From NCBI GenBank assembly GCA_021796155.1, contig JAJYOO010000006.1:1-23561 (forward strand): a stretch of DNA of 23,561 nt, written 5' to 3'. Below the pieces are notes generated by a model that was not told the DNA's origin, made no database searches, and worked only from the letters and a program-made list of their open reading frames with translations. Positions 1 through 7,638 of this stretch are shown piece after piece (the first letter of the stretch is position 1; every line of letters begins with the position of its first letter). Made by a program: the position numbers and the translations under genes. The stretch comes from Chloroflexota bacterium (lineage in GTDB: Bacteria > Chloroflexota > Anaerolineae > Anaerolineales > Villigracilaceae).

Positions 1-522
1 GACCTTCGTAAGAAGAAGATGGTCGTTTCGTGGGCGTATGCGGCTTCGTATCAGAAACCGATCTCGGTTCCGCAATCGTTGATTCTGCAAATGCCCCGCT
101 TTGGCATGGACGTTGTGCTGGCTCATCCACCGGAGTTTAAGCTCATGCCCGACATCATGGACGCGGCAAAAGAGCAGGCCAAGAAATTCCACACCGGCTT
201 TGAAGTTATTTCTGACCCGAACGGAATGGAAAAGGCTTTCAAAGATGCAGATGTGATTTATGCCAAGTCGTGGGGTGCCATGCTCACCACGGAAGACGCC
301 AATGAAGGCGCGAAGATCATTGACAAGTACAAGCACTGGATCACCGACGACAGGAAGATGAGTCTCGCCAAGGATGATTCGATTTATATGCATCCGCTTC
401 CTGCTGACCGCGATGTGGAAGTGACCAGCGCAGTGATGGATGGTTCGCATTCGGTTGTTTTTGACCAGGCCGAGAATCGTTTGCACGCACAAAAGGCCGT
501 CATGGCTTTAACAATGGCATAG
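1..522 (+). CDS. ygeW: Knotted carbamoyltransferase YgeW type, C-terminal part (5' end outside window)
   Basis: The frame is open from base 1, so only the last 173 residues are present. They correspond to the second (substrate-binding) half of an aspartate/ornithine carbamoyltransferase fold. Visible landmarks are KKKMVVSWAYAASYQKPIS, RFGMDVVLAHPPEF, the acidic patch AFKDADVIYAKSWGAM, and the family signature MHPLPADR, equivalent to the HCLP/HPLP loop that closes over carbamoyl phosphate. The wording is closest to YgeW of E. coli, a transcarbamylase whose physiological substrate was long unassigned but which sits in purine/ureide catabolic loci. The gene is followed after 8 bases by carbamate kinase, whose Shine-Dalgarno overlaps its stop codon. 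That pairing suggests the enzyme runs in the carbamoyl-phosphate-producing direction. An ordinary ornithine carbamoyltransferase is less likely because of the KSWGAM region and overall wording. The catabolic direction is inferred. Confidence 0.85.
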   Translation, partial: DLRKKKMVVSWAYAASYQKPISVPQSLILQMPRFGMDVVLAHPPEFKLMPDIMDAAKEQAKKFHTGFEVISDPNGMEKAFKDADVIYAKSWGAMLTTEDANEGAKIIDKYKHWITDDRKMSLAKDDSIYMHPLPADRDVEVTSAVMDGSHSVVFDQAENRLHAQKAVMALTMA

Positions 523-530
523 GAGAACTT

Positions 531-1487
531 ATGGCAGAACGAAAATTAGCAGTGGTTGCAATTGGTGGGAATTCTCTCATCAAAGATGAAAAGCATAAAT
601 CGGTTGAAGATCAATATCTGGCGGCCAAGGAAACGACTTATCACATCGCTGACATGATCGAAGCTGGATGGGATGTAGCCATTGGCCACGGCAATGGGCC
701 GCAGGTTGGATTCATCTTGCGCCGTTCGGAGATCGCGGCGAAAGCCGAAGGTATGCACGAAGTCCCGTTGGATGTTTGTGGCGCAGATTCGCAGGGCGCG
801 ATCGGTTATGCCCTCCAACAGACTCTGCAAACCGAACTATATCGCCGCGGAATCAAGAAGCCTGTTGCCACGGTTGTCACTCAAGTTTTGGTGGATAAGA
901 ACGATCAGGCATTCAAGAATCCTTCCAAGCCGATTGGCTCGTTCATGGATCAAGCCGAAGCTAAACGCCGCGAAAAAGACATGGGCTGGAATGTGGTCGA
1001 AGACGCGGGCCGCGGTTGGCGTCGCGTTGTCGCTTCGCCGATTCCGCAACAAGTCGTGGAACTCGAAGCGGTGCAAACGTTAATTAAGGCTGGGACGATT
1101 GTCGTTACGGTTGGCGGCGGCGGGATCCCAGTCATCGACGCGGGCGATCATGATTATCAAGGCGTCGCAGCAGTGATAGATAAAGATTACGCGTCTAGTT
1201 TGCTTGCGCGTCTTATCAAAGCAGATCTATTCTTGATCTCGACCGCAGTTGAAAAAGTTGCACTCAACTTTGGCAAGCCCGATCAAAAATGGCTCGACAG
1301 AATCACGTTGGCCGAGGCGAAGAAATATCTTGCCGAGGGAACACATTTCGCCAAAGGTTCGATGGCTCCGAAGATTCAAGCCATCATTTGGTATCTTGAA
1401 AACGGCGGCAAGCAGGCGCTCATCACGAATCCAGAAAATATTGGCCGCGCCCTCAAAGGCGAGACCGGAACATGGATTCTTCCATAG
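531..1487 (+). CDS. arcC: Carbamate kinase
   Basis: The 318-residue product is full length for carbamate kinase (usually about 310). This cytoplasmic enzyme of the amino acid kinase fold makes ATP from carbamoyl phosphate and ADP. Motifs in order are the N-terminal VAIGGNSLI glycine loop, the HGNGPQVG substrate loop, the RRVVASPIPQ segment, VTVGGGGIPV, the VIDKDYASSLLA nucleotide-site helix, and the closing FAKGSMAPKIQA and TNPENIGRAL blocks. The start is fixed by AGGAG at 521-525, which overlaps the stop codon of the carbamoyltransferase, so the two genes are translationally linked. A strong intrinsic terminator follows at once. With the YgeW-type gene it forms a minimal carbamoyl-phosphate-to-ATP module; it matches the role of yqeA in the E. 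coli ygeW locus and of arcC in the arginine deiminase pathway. No arginine deiminase is visible here. Confidence 0.95.
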   Translation: MAERKLAVVAIGGNSLIKDEKHKSVEDQYLAAKETTYHIADMIEAGWDVAIGHGNGPQVGFILRRSEIAAKAEGMHEVPLDVCGADSQGAIGYALQQTLQTELYRRGIKKPVATVVTQVLVDKNDQAFKNPSKPIGSFMDQAEAKRREKDMGWNVVEDAGRGWRRVVASPIPQQVVELEAVQTLIKAGTIVVTVGGGGIPVIDAGDHDYQGVAAVIDKDYASSLLARLIKADLFLISTAVEKVALNFGKPDQKWLDRITLAEAKKYLAEGTHFAKGSMAPKIQAIIWYLENGGKQALITNPENIGRALKGETGTWILP

Positions 1488-1497
1488 TAAAATCATC

Positions 1498-1526
1498 GTG
1501 GAGGCTGCCTGGCGGCCTCCACTTTT
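1498..1526 (+). terminator. Intrinsic terminator after carbamate kinase
   Basis: An 11-bp stem (GTGGAGGCTGC paired with GCGGCCTCCAC, including one G-T pair) encloses a 3-base loop and is followed by TTTT. It lies 11 bases after the carbamate kinase stop codon. It separates the YgeW/carbamate kinase operon from the membrane protein gene, whose reading frame is open through this region but most likely starts after it. Confidence 0.8.
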
Positions 1527-1530
1527 AATC

Positions 1531-3636
1531 GTGAAAGTAATTCTTCGCCGCCTCTCAACGATTCTCGAAACGCCCTACGCCGCACCGGTATTGCTTGCGC
1601 TGGCTGCAATATTTGCGTACGGCCTTTTGATTTCGCAATTGGGCTTTTACTGGGACGAAGTCGCTATGTCCTGGATTCGGTACGAGCTTGGCCCGGCGGC
1701 GATGACAAAATATTTTTCGACCAATCGTCCGGTGTGGGGACTGCTTTATCAAATAACGACGCGCGTGATTCCGCAGATTCCAATCTACTGGCAAATCTTT
1801 GGATTGTTCTGGCGATGGATGACCGCGCTTTTGGTCTGGGCGATCATTCGGGAGCTTTGGCCGGGTCGCCATCAATTTGCCTTGATCGCCAGCCTGTTCT
1901 TTCTTCTCTATCCCGGCTTCAACCAACAGTGGGTATCTTATCTTTACAGTCACTTCTTTATTGTTCTGTGTTTCTTCTTGTTTTCATTCCTATGTATGCT
2001 GTGGTCATTCAAACATCCACGTTGGTATTGGGCGCTGACCATCCTCGGTATGCTTTTCTCGGCCCTCAATTTGTGGATGATGGAATATTTCTTCACGCTG
2101 GAACTTTTCCGCCCGTTCGTCATTTTTTATTTCGTTTCCTCTATCGAAGCAAGTCAAAGTTCCTGGCAGGACATCGGCAAAACAATCTTGGGGTGGCTGA
2201 GGCCCGCTAAGGCTTATATAAATGCAAGCAGTTTCTTGCGACGCGTTCGCAAAACATTCGTGTTATGGATTCCCTATCTGCTCGTTTTCCTTGCTGATGT
2301 ATATTGGCGGTTGTTCATATTTAACAATAAGATTTATCAGCCAACGCTCATCCCAAATCTGAAATCTTCGCCGTTAAACACGATACTGGGATTGCTGAAG
2401 ACAATCTTCGTTGATCTTTATACAGTGAGCGTCGCAGCATGGGCCCAGGTTTTCCATTTTCCGAATCCGTTCACGGATGGTCTCCGCACAACGCTTTATT
2501 ATTTAGCGGTCATTATCTTGACAGCTTTGCTGGTTGTCAGCTTTTTGTTAGCTACGCGCCGCGATCAGGAACACAAAATTCAGTTTGCTCTTTGGCCGAT
2601 GGGGCTTGGATTGATCGCGATGCTGGTTGCCGGCGGTCCGTTCTGGTTGACCGGTCTCGATGTGACGTTGGCTTTTCCTGCCAACCGATTCACGTTACCT
2701 TTTATTTTGGGCGTTAGTCTTTTCTTTGCTGGTTTGCTTGAATTGATCCCGACGCGTTTCCGCTTTGGTGTTGCCGCGTTGTTTATTGTTCTTGCCGCAG
2801 GACGACAGGCTCTGTGGGCGGATGAATTCCGCCGCGATTGGACAACTCAAAAAGCGATGTTCTGGCAGTTGTATTGGCGTGCACCCGGAATCGCACCGAA
2901 CACGCTGATACTTCTCAATGAAGGCGCTTTACGATTCTATGCTGATAATTCACTGACCGGTGCATTGAATTGGATCTATGATCCGAATCCAAAATCGGAC
3001 GGCATGGCGTATGTCTTGTTCTATCCGACCTCACGTTTGGGCGGCACGTTGCCGGGATTTCAATTCGGCGAGCCGATCACTTATGATTTCATCTCAGAAG
3101 CCTTTCATGGAAATACGTCGCAAGCCATCGCGTTATATTATCGTCCACCAGGCTGTCTGCGCGTGCTTGATCCTGAGATTGATCCCGATAATCATTTGAT
3201 CCCAAACGAAAGTTTGATGCGCGATGGGGCGCGCTTGTCCTCGTCAGCGTGGATTACGCCCAATCAAATGGCGATCATGCCACAAGTCTACGGCCCTGAA
3301 CCGGTGCATGGCTGGTGTTACTATTTTGAGCAGGCGGACTTTGCGCGTCAGGAAGGGGATTGGCAACGCGTCGTCAAGCTCGCACAGGTCGCCTTCGACC
3401 TTAACGATCATCCAAATGATCCGGTTGAACGATTCGTTTTCATAGAAGGTTATGCCCACGTTGGCGATTGGACTCAAGTAAAGCAGTTGGCGCTTACATC
3501 GTATAAAGTTTCGCCGAATTATGTTGGCCCATTGTTGTGTAAGTTGTTGACTCGCATTGATCAGGATGTTCCGGCAAGCAATGATAAAACAAGTAGTCTG
3601 AACGACTTGCGTACGAAGTTTTCCTGTTTGCCGTAA
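1531..3636 (+). CDS. Polytopic GT-C-like membrane protein with soluble C-terminal tail
   Basis: The frame is open from 1249, but the part before 1531 overlaps carbamate kinase and the terminator. GTG 1531 is the best start, just before the first membrane helix; GTG 1498 would lie inside the terminator stem. No clear Shine-Dalgarno is visible, so the start is uncertain. The 701-residue product has about ten or more hydrophobic segments up to roughly residue 425, then a soluble region of about 270 residues. After the first helix the sequence reads GFYWDEVAMSW, with Asp42-Glu43 in the first outer loop. That is the position where GT-C fold glycosyltransferases, which use polyprenyl-linked sugar donors, carry their catalytic acidic pair. 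The tail contains helical, TPR-like stretches (FEQADFARQEGDWQRVVKLA, then EGYAHVGDWTQVKQLA). A role in cell-envelope or protein glycosylation is inferred; donor and acceptor are unknown. Confidence 0.75.
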   Translation: MKVILRRLSTILETPYAAPVLLALAAIFAYGLLISQLGFYWDEVAMSWIRYELGPAAMTKYFSTNRPVWGLLYQITTRVIPQIPIYWQIFGLFWRWMTALLVWAIIRELWPGRHQFALIASLFFLLYPGFNQQWVSYLYSHFFIVLCFFLFSFLCMLWSFKHPRWYWALTILGMLFSALNLWMMEYFFTLELFRPFVIFYFVSSIEASQSSWQDIGKTILGWLRPAKAYINASSFLRRVRKTFVLWIPYLLVFLADVYWRLFIFNNKIYQPTLIPNLKSSPLNTILGLLKTIFVDLYTVSVAAWAQVFHFPNPFTDGLRTTLYYLAVIILTALLVVSFLLATRRDQEHKIQFALWPMGLGLIAMLVAGGPFWLTGLDVTLAFPANRFTLPFILGVSLFFAGLLELIPTRFRFGVAALFIVLAAGRQALWADEFRRDWTTQKAMFWQLYWRAPGIAPNTLILLNEGALRFYADNSLTGALNWIYDPNPKSDGMAYVLFYPTSRLGGTLPGFQFGEPITYDFISEAFHGNTSQAIALYYRPPGCLRVLDPEIDPDNHLIPNESLMRDGARLSSSAWITPNQMAIMPQVYGPEPVHGWCYYFEQADFARQEGDWQRVVKLAQVAFDLNDHPNDPVERFVFIEGYAHVGDWTQVKQLALTSYKVSPNYVGPLLCKLLTRIDQDVPASNDKTSSLNDLRTKFSCLP

Positions 3637-3670
3637 AATGAATAAGTAAGTTTCTTCACGAAATCAAAGC

Positions 3671-3700
3671 TTGCTGATAAAATTGTCCAGACAATATAGA
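3671..3700 (+). promoter_or_regulatory. Possible sigma-70-type promoter for the BMP transporter operon
   Basis: TTGCTG at 3671-3676 and TATAGA at 3695-3700 are separated by 18 bases, in the 136-base gap before the substrate-binding lipoprotein. The match to consensus is moderate. An AAGGAGG follows directly at 3701-3707, which would fall at or before the predicted transcription start, so one of the two readings may be chance. Confidence 0.3.
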
Positions 3701-3772
3701 AAGGAGGCGGCTCGATATTGAAGAAAGATGTTCGCACCACGTCAAACCAAATTCTAAATAGGAGAAGAAGAT

Positions 3773-4984
3773 ATGCGTAAGATATTCTGGCAACTCGCAG
3801 CATTGACGATAGCTCTTGCAATGATCCTCTCGGCGTGTGGTCCTACAGCAGCTTCTAATTCAGGTCAATTCATCTTTGGCATGTTGTTGGTCGGCGCACA
3901 CAATGATAATGGCTGGAGCCAGGCAACCTTTGATGGAGGCGTTTATGGAGGGCAGCAAATTCCGAATGCCAAAATGATCTATCTTGAGAACGTTTACTCC
4001 GGTTCGCCTTCCTATCCGGGTCAAACTGCATCACAACTGGCTGAAAAGCTGGTCTCGCAGGGCGCCAAGCTCATCATCTTCAACTCGGATGACATGAAGG
4101 ATGAGGCACTTAAGTTTGCGAATGCTCATCCGGATATCAAGGTCATTGGTGAGTCTGATGATTGGACTTGGAAAGATGGCAAGAACTACCAGAACTCGCC
4201 TAACCAGATCGACTACATGGGACGTATGGAATACATGAAGGAGATCGGTGGCTGCGCGGCGGCGCTCACAACTCAGACAGGTCAAATTGGTTATCTTGGC
4301 CCACTGATCAACGATGAGACTCGTCGTTTGTCCTCCTCGGCTTACCTTGGCGCCAAGTATTGCTGGACAAACATTCTAAAGAATGATCCGTCCAAGCTGC
4401 AATTCAAGGTCACATGGATCGGCTTCTGGTTCAATATCCCCGGAGTGACGTCCGATCCGACTCAGGTCGCGGATGATTTCTTCAACAGCGGCTATGATGT
4501 GGTTATGTCTGGTATTGACACAACCGAAGCTCTCGTTGAGGCTAGTAAGATGCAAGCCGCGGGTAAGAAAGCTTGGGCAGTTGCGTATGACTATGCAACC
4601 AATTGTAATGTAGCTCCCAATGCTTGTCTCGGTGTTCCGTACTTCAACTGGGGTCCTGCCACTGCCGCGGCTATTAAGTCTGCGATAGATGGAACTTGGA
4701 AGGAAACCTTCCAGTGGAATGGTCCGGACTGGAAGAACATCAACGATCCCAACACAAGTGCCGTTGGCTTCAATAAGGGCCAGGGCTTGAGCGCGACTGC
4801 CTCTACTCAGTTGGACGGCTTCATTTCCCAACTGGCTGGCGGTTTGAATCTGTGGACTGGTCCCATCAACTTGCAAGATGGAACTCCCTATCTTGCGAAC
4901 GGAACGGCTGCTACAGACCTACAAATTTGGTACCTGCCTCAACTCTTGCAGGGCATGCAAGGCCAGAGCGTTCCTTCCAAATAA
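3773..4984 (+). CDS. BMP-family ABC transporter substrate-binding lipoprotein
   Basis: The 403-residue product has a lipoprotein signal peptide: positively charged MRKIF, a hydrophobic core, and lipobox LSAC with the lipidated Cys at residue 22. The mature part starts with FIFGMLLVGAHNDNGWSQATFDGG, the typical opening of the BMP family (PF02608; PnrA/TmpC/BmpA relatives), whose characterised members bind purine nucleosides. Other family marks are QLAEKLVSQGAKLIIFNS, a central GQIGYLGPL strand, SGYDVVMSGIDTTE and GVPYFNWGPATAAAIKSAIDG. The start is set by AGGAGAAG at 3760-3767. It heads a four-gene importer operon and is followed by two GC-rich hairpins before the ATPase, a common arrangement where the binding protein must be made in excess. 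Nucleoside or nucleobase uptake is the likely role; the ligand cannot be read from the sequence alone. Confidence 0.92.
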   Translation: MRKIFWQLAALTIALAMILSACGPTAASNSGQFIFGMLLVGAHNDNGWSQATFDGGVYGGQQIPNAKMIYLENVYSGSPSYPGQTASQLAEKLVSQGAKLIIFNSDDMKDEALKFANAHPDIKVIGESDDWTWKDGKNYQNSPNQIDYMGRMEYMKEIGGCAAALTTQTGQIGYLGPLINDETRRLSSSAYLGAKYCWTNILKNDPSKLQFKVTWIGFWFNIPGVTSDPTQVADDFFNSGYDVVMSGIDTTEALVEASKMQAAGKKAWAVAYDYATNCNVAPNACLGVPYFNWGPATAAAIKSAIDGTWKETFQWNGPDWKNINDPNTSAVGFNKGQGLSATASTQLDGFISQLAGGLNLWTGPINLQDGTPYLANGTAATDLQIWYLPQLLQGMQGQSVPSK

Positions 4985-4999
4985 CCAACGTTGACGCGA

Positions 5000-5017
5000 G
5001 GGAGGGCATGCCCTCCC
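5000..5017. repeat. Perfect 18-bp palindrome after the binding-protein gene
   Basis: GGGAGGGCATGCCCTCCC reads the same on both strands. As RNA it would fold into a 7-bp GC-rich stem with a CATG loop, 16 bases after the stop codon of the lipoprotein gene. No T run follows, so it is more likely an mRNA 3'-end stabiliser or REP-like unit than a terminator. Confidence 0.6.
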
Positions 5018-5024
5018 CAATTCA

Positions 5025-5092
5025 CCTCACCCCACCCCCCTCTCCTTGTGGTGCCAACCATGCTTCGCGAGGAGAGGGGCGCGGGGGTGAGG
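5025..5092. repeat. REP-like inverted repeat covering the translation start region of the ABC ATPase
   Basis: The left arm has CCTCACCCC (5025-5033) and CCCCTCTCCT (5037-5046). The right arm has AGGAGAGGGG (5070-5079) and GGGGTGAGG (5084-5092). The two blocks pair perfectly (10 and 9 bp) with a small asymmetric bulge (ACC against CGCG) and a 23-base loop. Its 3' arm ends 7 bases before ATG 5100 and contains the purine-rich stretch that would serve as Shine-Dalgarno, so folding could hide the start site. Confidence 0.75.
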
Positions 5093-5099
5093 GCAAGAG

Positions 5100-6596
5100 A
5101 TGCTCATGAACATCGAACTGCGCCACATCCATAAGTATTTTGGCAAAGTCCATGCCAATAACGACATCGTGCTCAACATTCCTGCGGGCACAATTCAAGG
5201 CATTCTGGGGGAAAACGGGGCGGGCAAAAGCACGCTCATGAAAATTCTTTCAGGCTTTATTCAGGCCGATAGCGGAGAAATTCTGCTGGACGGCAAAGCG
5301 GTCATCATCAAATCACCGGCGGATGCCATTCGGTTTGGCATCGGCATGTTGCATCAGGACCCGCTTGACTTCCCGCCGATGCGCCTGCTCGACAATTTTT
5401 TGCTCGGACATAGCGGCGGTCTGTTCCCGGATCGTAAAGCGGTCGCGCGTGAAATTCACGACTTGGCCGTTCAATTTGACTTTTCCCTCGATCCCGAAAC
5501 GTACGTTGATTCGCTGACGGTCGGCGAGCGCCAACAACTGGAAATCCTGCGTCTGCTCTGGCTGGGCGCGCGCGTTCTGATTTTGGATGAACCCACTACC
5601 GGAATCAGCGCCAGTCAAAAGGATAAATTATTTGCGACGCTTCGTAAACTGGCATCGCAAGGCATGACAATAATCTTTGTCTCTCATAAGTTGGAGGACG
5701 TGGAAGTGTTGTGTCATAAAGTGGCGGTACTTACGGCTGGAAAGCTGGTTGGGGAAGCCTCCGCTCCATTCAACGCGAAGAAATTAGTGGAGATGATGTT
5801 CGGCAAGGAAATTTCGCTCGGCGCTCGGCGTCCTTTCAAGCCGGGAGCCAAAGTGCTTGAGTTGCGCGATCTTGCGATTGAAGATATTCGTTTGCGTTTG
5901 GAAGATATTGATCTCGATGTTCACGCGGGTGAAGTGATTGGCATCGCTGGCATGGAAGGAAGCGGGCAAGGGCCATTCATCCGAGCTTGTTCCGGTTTGA
6001 TCCGTCCGGTCAACGGGAAAGTGCTTGTTAACAATCGTGACTTGACAGGCCGCTCCTACCATGAGTTCAAGAAAAATGGCGTTTCATTTATGCCAGCCTC
6101 GCGCATGGAAGAAGGATTGGTCCCTGGCCTTACCTTAACGGAACATTTTGTTTTGGCGGAAGAAATACAAGGCATGTTTATTGATGGGAATAAGGGCACG
6201 AAACTTGCCGAGGAACGAATCAAATCCTTCAACATTCGTGGCATGCCTGCCAGCACGGTGGAATCGCTTTCGGGCGGTAATCAACAGCGCGCGCTGCTGG
6301 CGCTGCTCCGGGCTCCGCTTTCGCTGATTTTATTGGAGCATCCTACTCGCGGCTTGGACATTGAATCGGCCATTTACATTTGGAGCAAGCTCAAAGAACG
6401 CTGTCAACAAGGAACATCCATTGTGTTCGTTTCCTCTGACCTGGAGGAAATCCTGCAATATAGCGATCGCGTGTTGGTGTTTTTCAGCGGCAAGGTAACG
6501 CCTCCATTGGATGCTTCTTCGTTGACAACCGAGAAACTTGGGGAACTGATTGGTGGTATGGGCTGGACAAAATTGAATTCAGGGAAGAGCGCATGA
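5100..6596 (+). CDS. ABC transporter double ATPase, BMP/nucleoside type
   Basis: The 498-residue cytoplasmic protein has two ABC domains, as in sugar- and nucleoside-type importers. The first domain has Walker A GENGAGKST (37-45), an LTVGERQQL signature and Walker B VLILDEPT. The second has a degenerate Walker A (GMEGSGQG, lacking the Lys-Ser pair), signature LSGGNQQRAL and Walker B LILLEHPTRGLD. Such asymmetry is normal in this family, where the second site hydrolyses weakly. ATG 5100 was chosen; ATG 5106 in the same frame is an alternative. It energises uptake with the lipoprotein upstream and the two permeases downstream. Its last four bases overlap the first permease start (ATGA), showing translational coupling. 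Relatives include YufO/NupO-type ATPases for nucleosides. Confidence 0.93.
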   Translation: MLMNIELRHIHKYFGKVHANNDIVLNIPAGTIQGILGENGAGKSTLMKILSGFIQADSGEILLDGKAVIIKSPADAIRFGIGMLHQDPLDFPPMRLLDNFLLGHSGGLFPDRKAVAREIHDLAVQFDFSLDPETYVDSLTVGERQQLEILRLLWLGARVLILDEPTTGISASQKDKLFATLRKLASQGMTIIFVSHKLEDVEVLCHKVAVLTAGKLVGEASAPFNAKKLVEMMFGKEISLGARRPFKPGAKVLELRDLAIEDIRLRLEDIDLDVHAGEVIGIAGMEGSGQGPFIRACSGLIRPVNGKVLVNNRDLTGRSYHEFKKNGVSFMPASRMEEGLVPGLTLTEHFVLAEEIQGMFIDGNKGTKLAEERIKSFNIRGMPASTVESLSGGNQQRALLALLRAPLSLILLEHPTRGLDIESAIYIWSKLKERCQQGTSIVFVSSDLEEILQYSDRVLVFFSGKVTPPLDASSLTTEKLGELIGGMGWTKLNSGKSA

Positions 6597-7630
6597 AGAA
6601 CAATGTTTGGGTGAATATTGGATTTCAGGTTGGCGCGCTGGTCGTCGCATTGCTTATTACCACGCTCCTGCTGGCAGCCGCGGGAGCGCCGCCGCTCGAA
6701 GCATATGGGAGTATTCTAAGCGGCGCTTTTGGTTCGTCCGACAATGTAATTTCCATCCTCATTACTTGGTCGCCTTTACTGCTGACGACTGCAGGCGTTT
6801 TGATCACATTTGCCGCGGGCCTCTGGAATATCGGTGTGGAAGGGCAAATGGTGCTAGGCTCCATCTTCGCCACATGGATGCTGCGCCTGCTTCAAGACAC
6901 AAATGTTCCGCCCGCATTAATTATTATTTTGGGAATTCTGTTTGGCATGGTCGGCGGCGCATTATGGGCGGCTCTGGCCGGCGCGTTGAAAACATTCGGC
7001 GGCGTGAACGAAATCTTTGGCGGCCTTGGACTCAATTTCGTCGCCACCGCGTTGACGATCTATCTCGTCTTTGGTCCGTGGAAGCGGCCAGGCGTTGGTT
7101 CGATGTCTGGCACGCAGCCGTTTAATGAGAAGCTATGGCTGCCGACGATATCCAACACTGGCCTAAGTCCATGGGCATTGGGCATTTCGATTGTCGCTGT
7201 GATTCTGGTCTATTTTTTGCTGCGCGGCACATATTTCGGTTTGCGATTAAAGGCTGTTGGAAAGAACATGAAAGCAGCTTACCTGCTTGGCGTTCCGACG
7301 TGGCAATACAGCATGTTCTCCTTTTTGTTGTGCGGCGCGTTGACTGGCCTGGCCGGAGCCATTCAAGTAGTGGCTGTCTATCATCGCTTGTTGCCAAATA
7401 TTTCAAATGGATATGGCTTCCTCGGTTTGCTGGTTGCCATGCTGATCAATTATCAAGCGATCTGGGTTATACCAATTGCGTTTTTCTTCGTCGCACTAAA
7501 CGTTGGCAGCATCCAATTGCAAATCGTCTACAAAATGGACTCGTCCTTTGCAGGCGTGCTGCAGGATTTACTTGTGTTGCTTGTCCTGCTCGGACAGGGT
7601 GTGCGCGAGCGCTTCTTGAGGAAGGCGTAG
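6593..7630 (+). CDS. ABC transporter permease, BMP/nucleoside type (first)
   Basis: The 345-residue integral membrane protein has about eight to nine hydrophobic helices. It carries the family block AAGLWNIGVEGQMVLG (around 80-95), GALWAALAGALKTFGGVNEIFGGLGLN, which is the cytoplasmic coupling region of BPD_transp_2 permeases (PF02653), and a later GTYFGLRLKAVGKN loop. The reading frame starts inside the end of the ATPase gene (ATGA), with an AGGGAAGAG ribosome site upstream. It forms the heterodimeric channel with the next gene; the order binding protein, ATPase, permease, permease is standard for this transporter type. Confidence 0.92.
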   Translation: MKNNVWVNIGFQVGALVVALLITTLLLAAAGAPPLEAYGSILSGAFGSSDNVISILITWSPLLLTTAGVLITFAAGLWNIGVEGQMVLGSIFATWMLRLLQDTNVPPALIIILGILFGMVGGALWAALAGALKTFGGVNEIFGGLGLNFVATALTIYLVFGPWKRPGVGSMSGTQPFNEKLWLPTISNTGLSPWALGISIVAVILVYFLLRGTYFGLRLKAVGKNMKAAYLLGVPTWQYSMFSFLLCGALTGLAGAIQVVAVYHRLLPNISNGYGFLGLLVAMLINYQAIWVIPIAFFFVALNVGSIQLQIVYKMDSSFAGVLQDLLVLLVLLGQGVRERFLRKA

Positions 7631-7638
7631 GAGTCTTT

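Noticed and set aside
1..1487. Arginine deiminase pathway (ADI) operon
   Set aside because: Carbamate kinase is present, but the carbamoyltransferase wording fits YgeW better than ornithine carbamoyltransferase, and no arginine deiminase or arginine/ornithine antiporter is seen in the window.
1249..1530. Upstream extension of the GT-C-like protein frame
   Set aside because: It overlaps carbamate kinase and an intrinsic terminator, and the translation there has no membrane or signal character.
7135..7638. Upstream extension of the second permease frame
   Set aside because: It overlaps the first permease, whose frame shows real family motifs; TAGGAG before ATG 7639 and the ERAGIINLSWNG block fix the true start.
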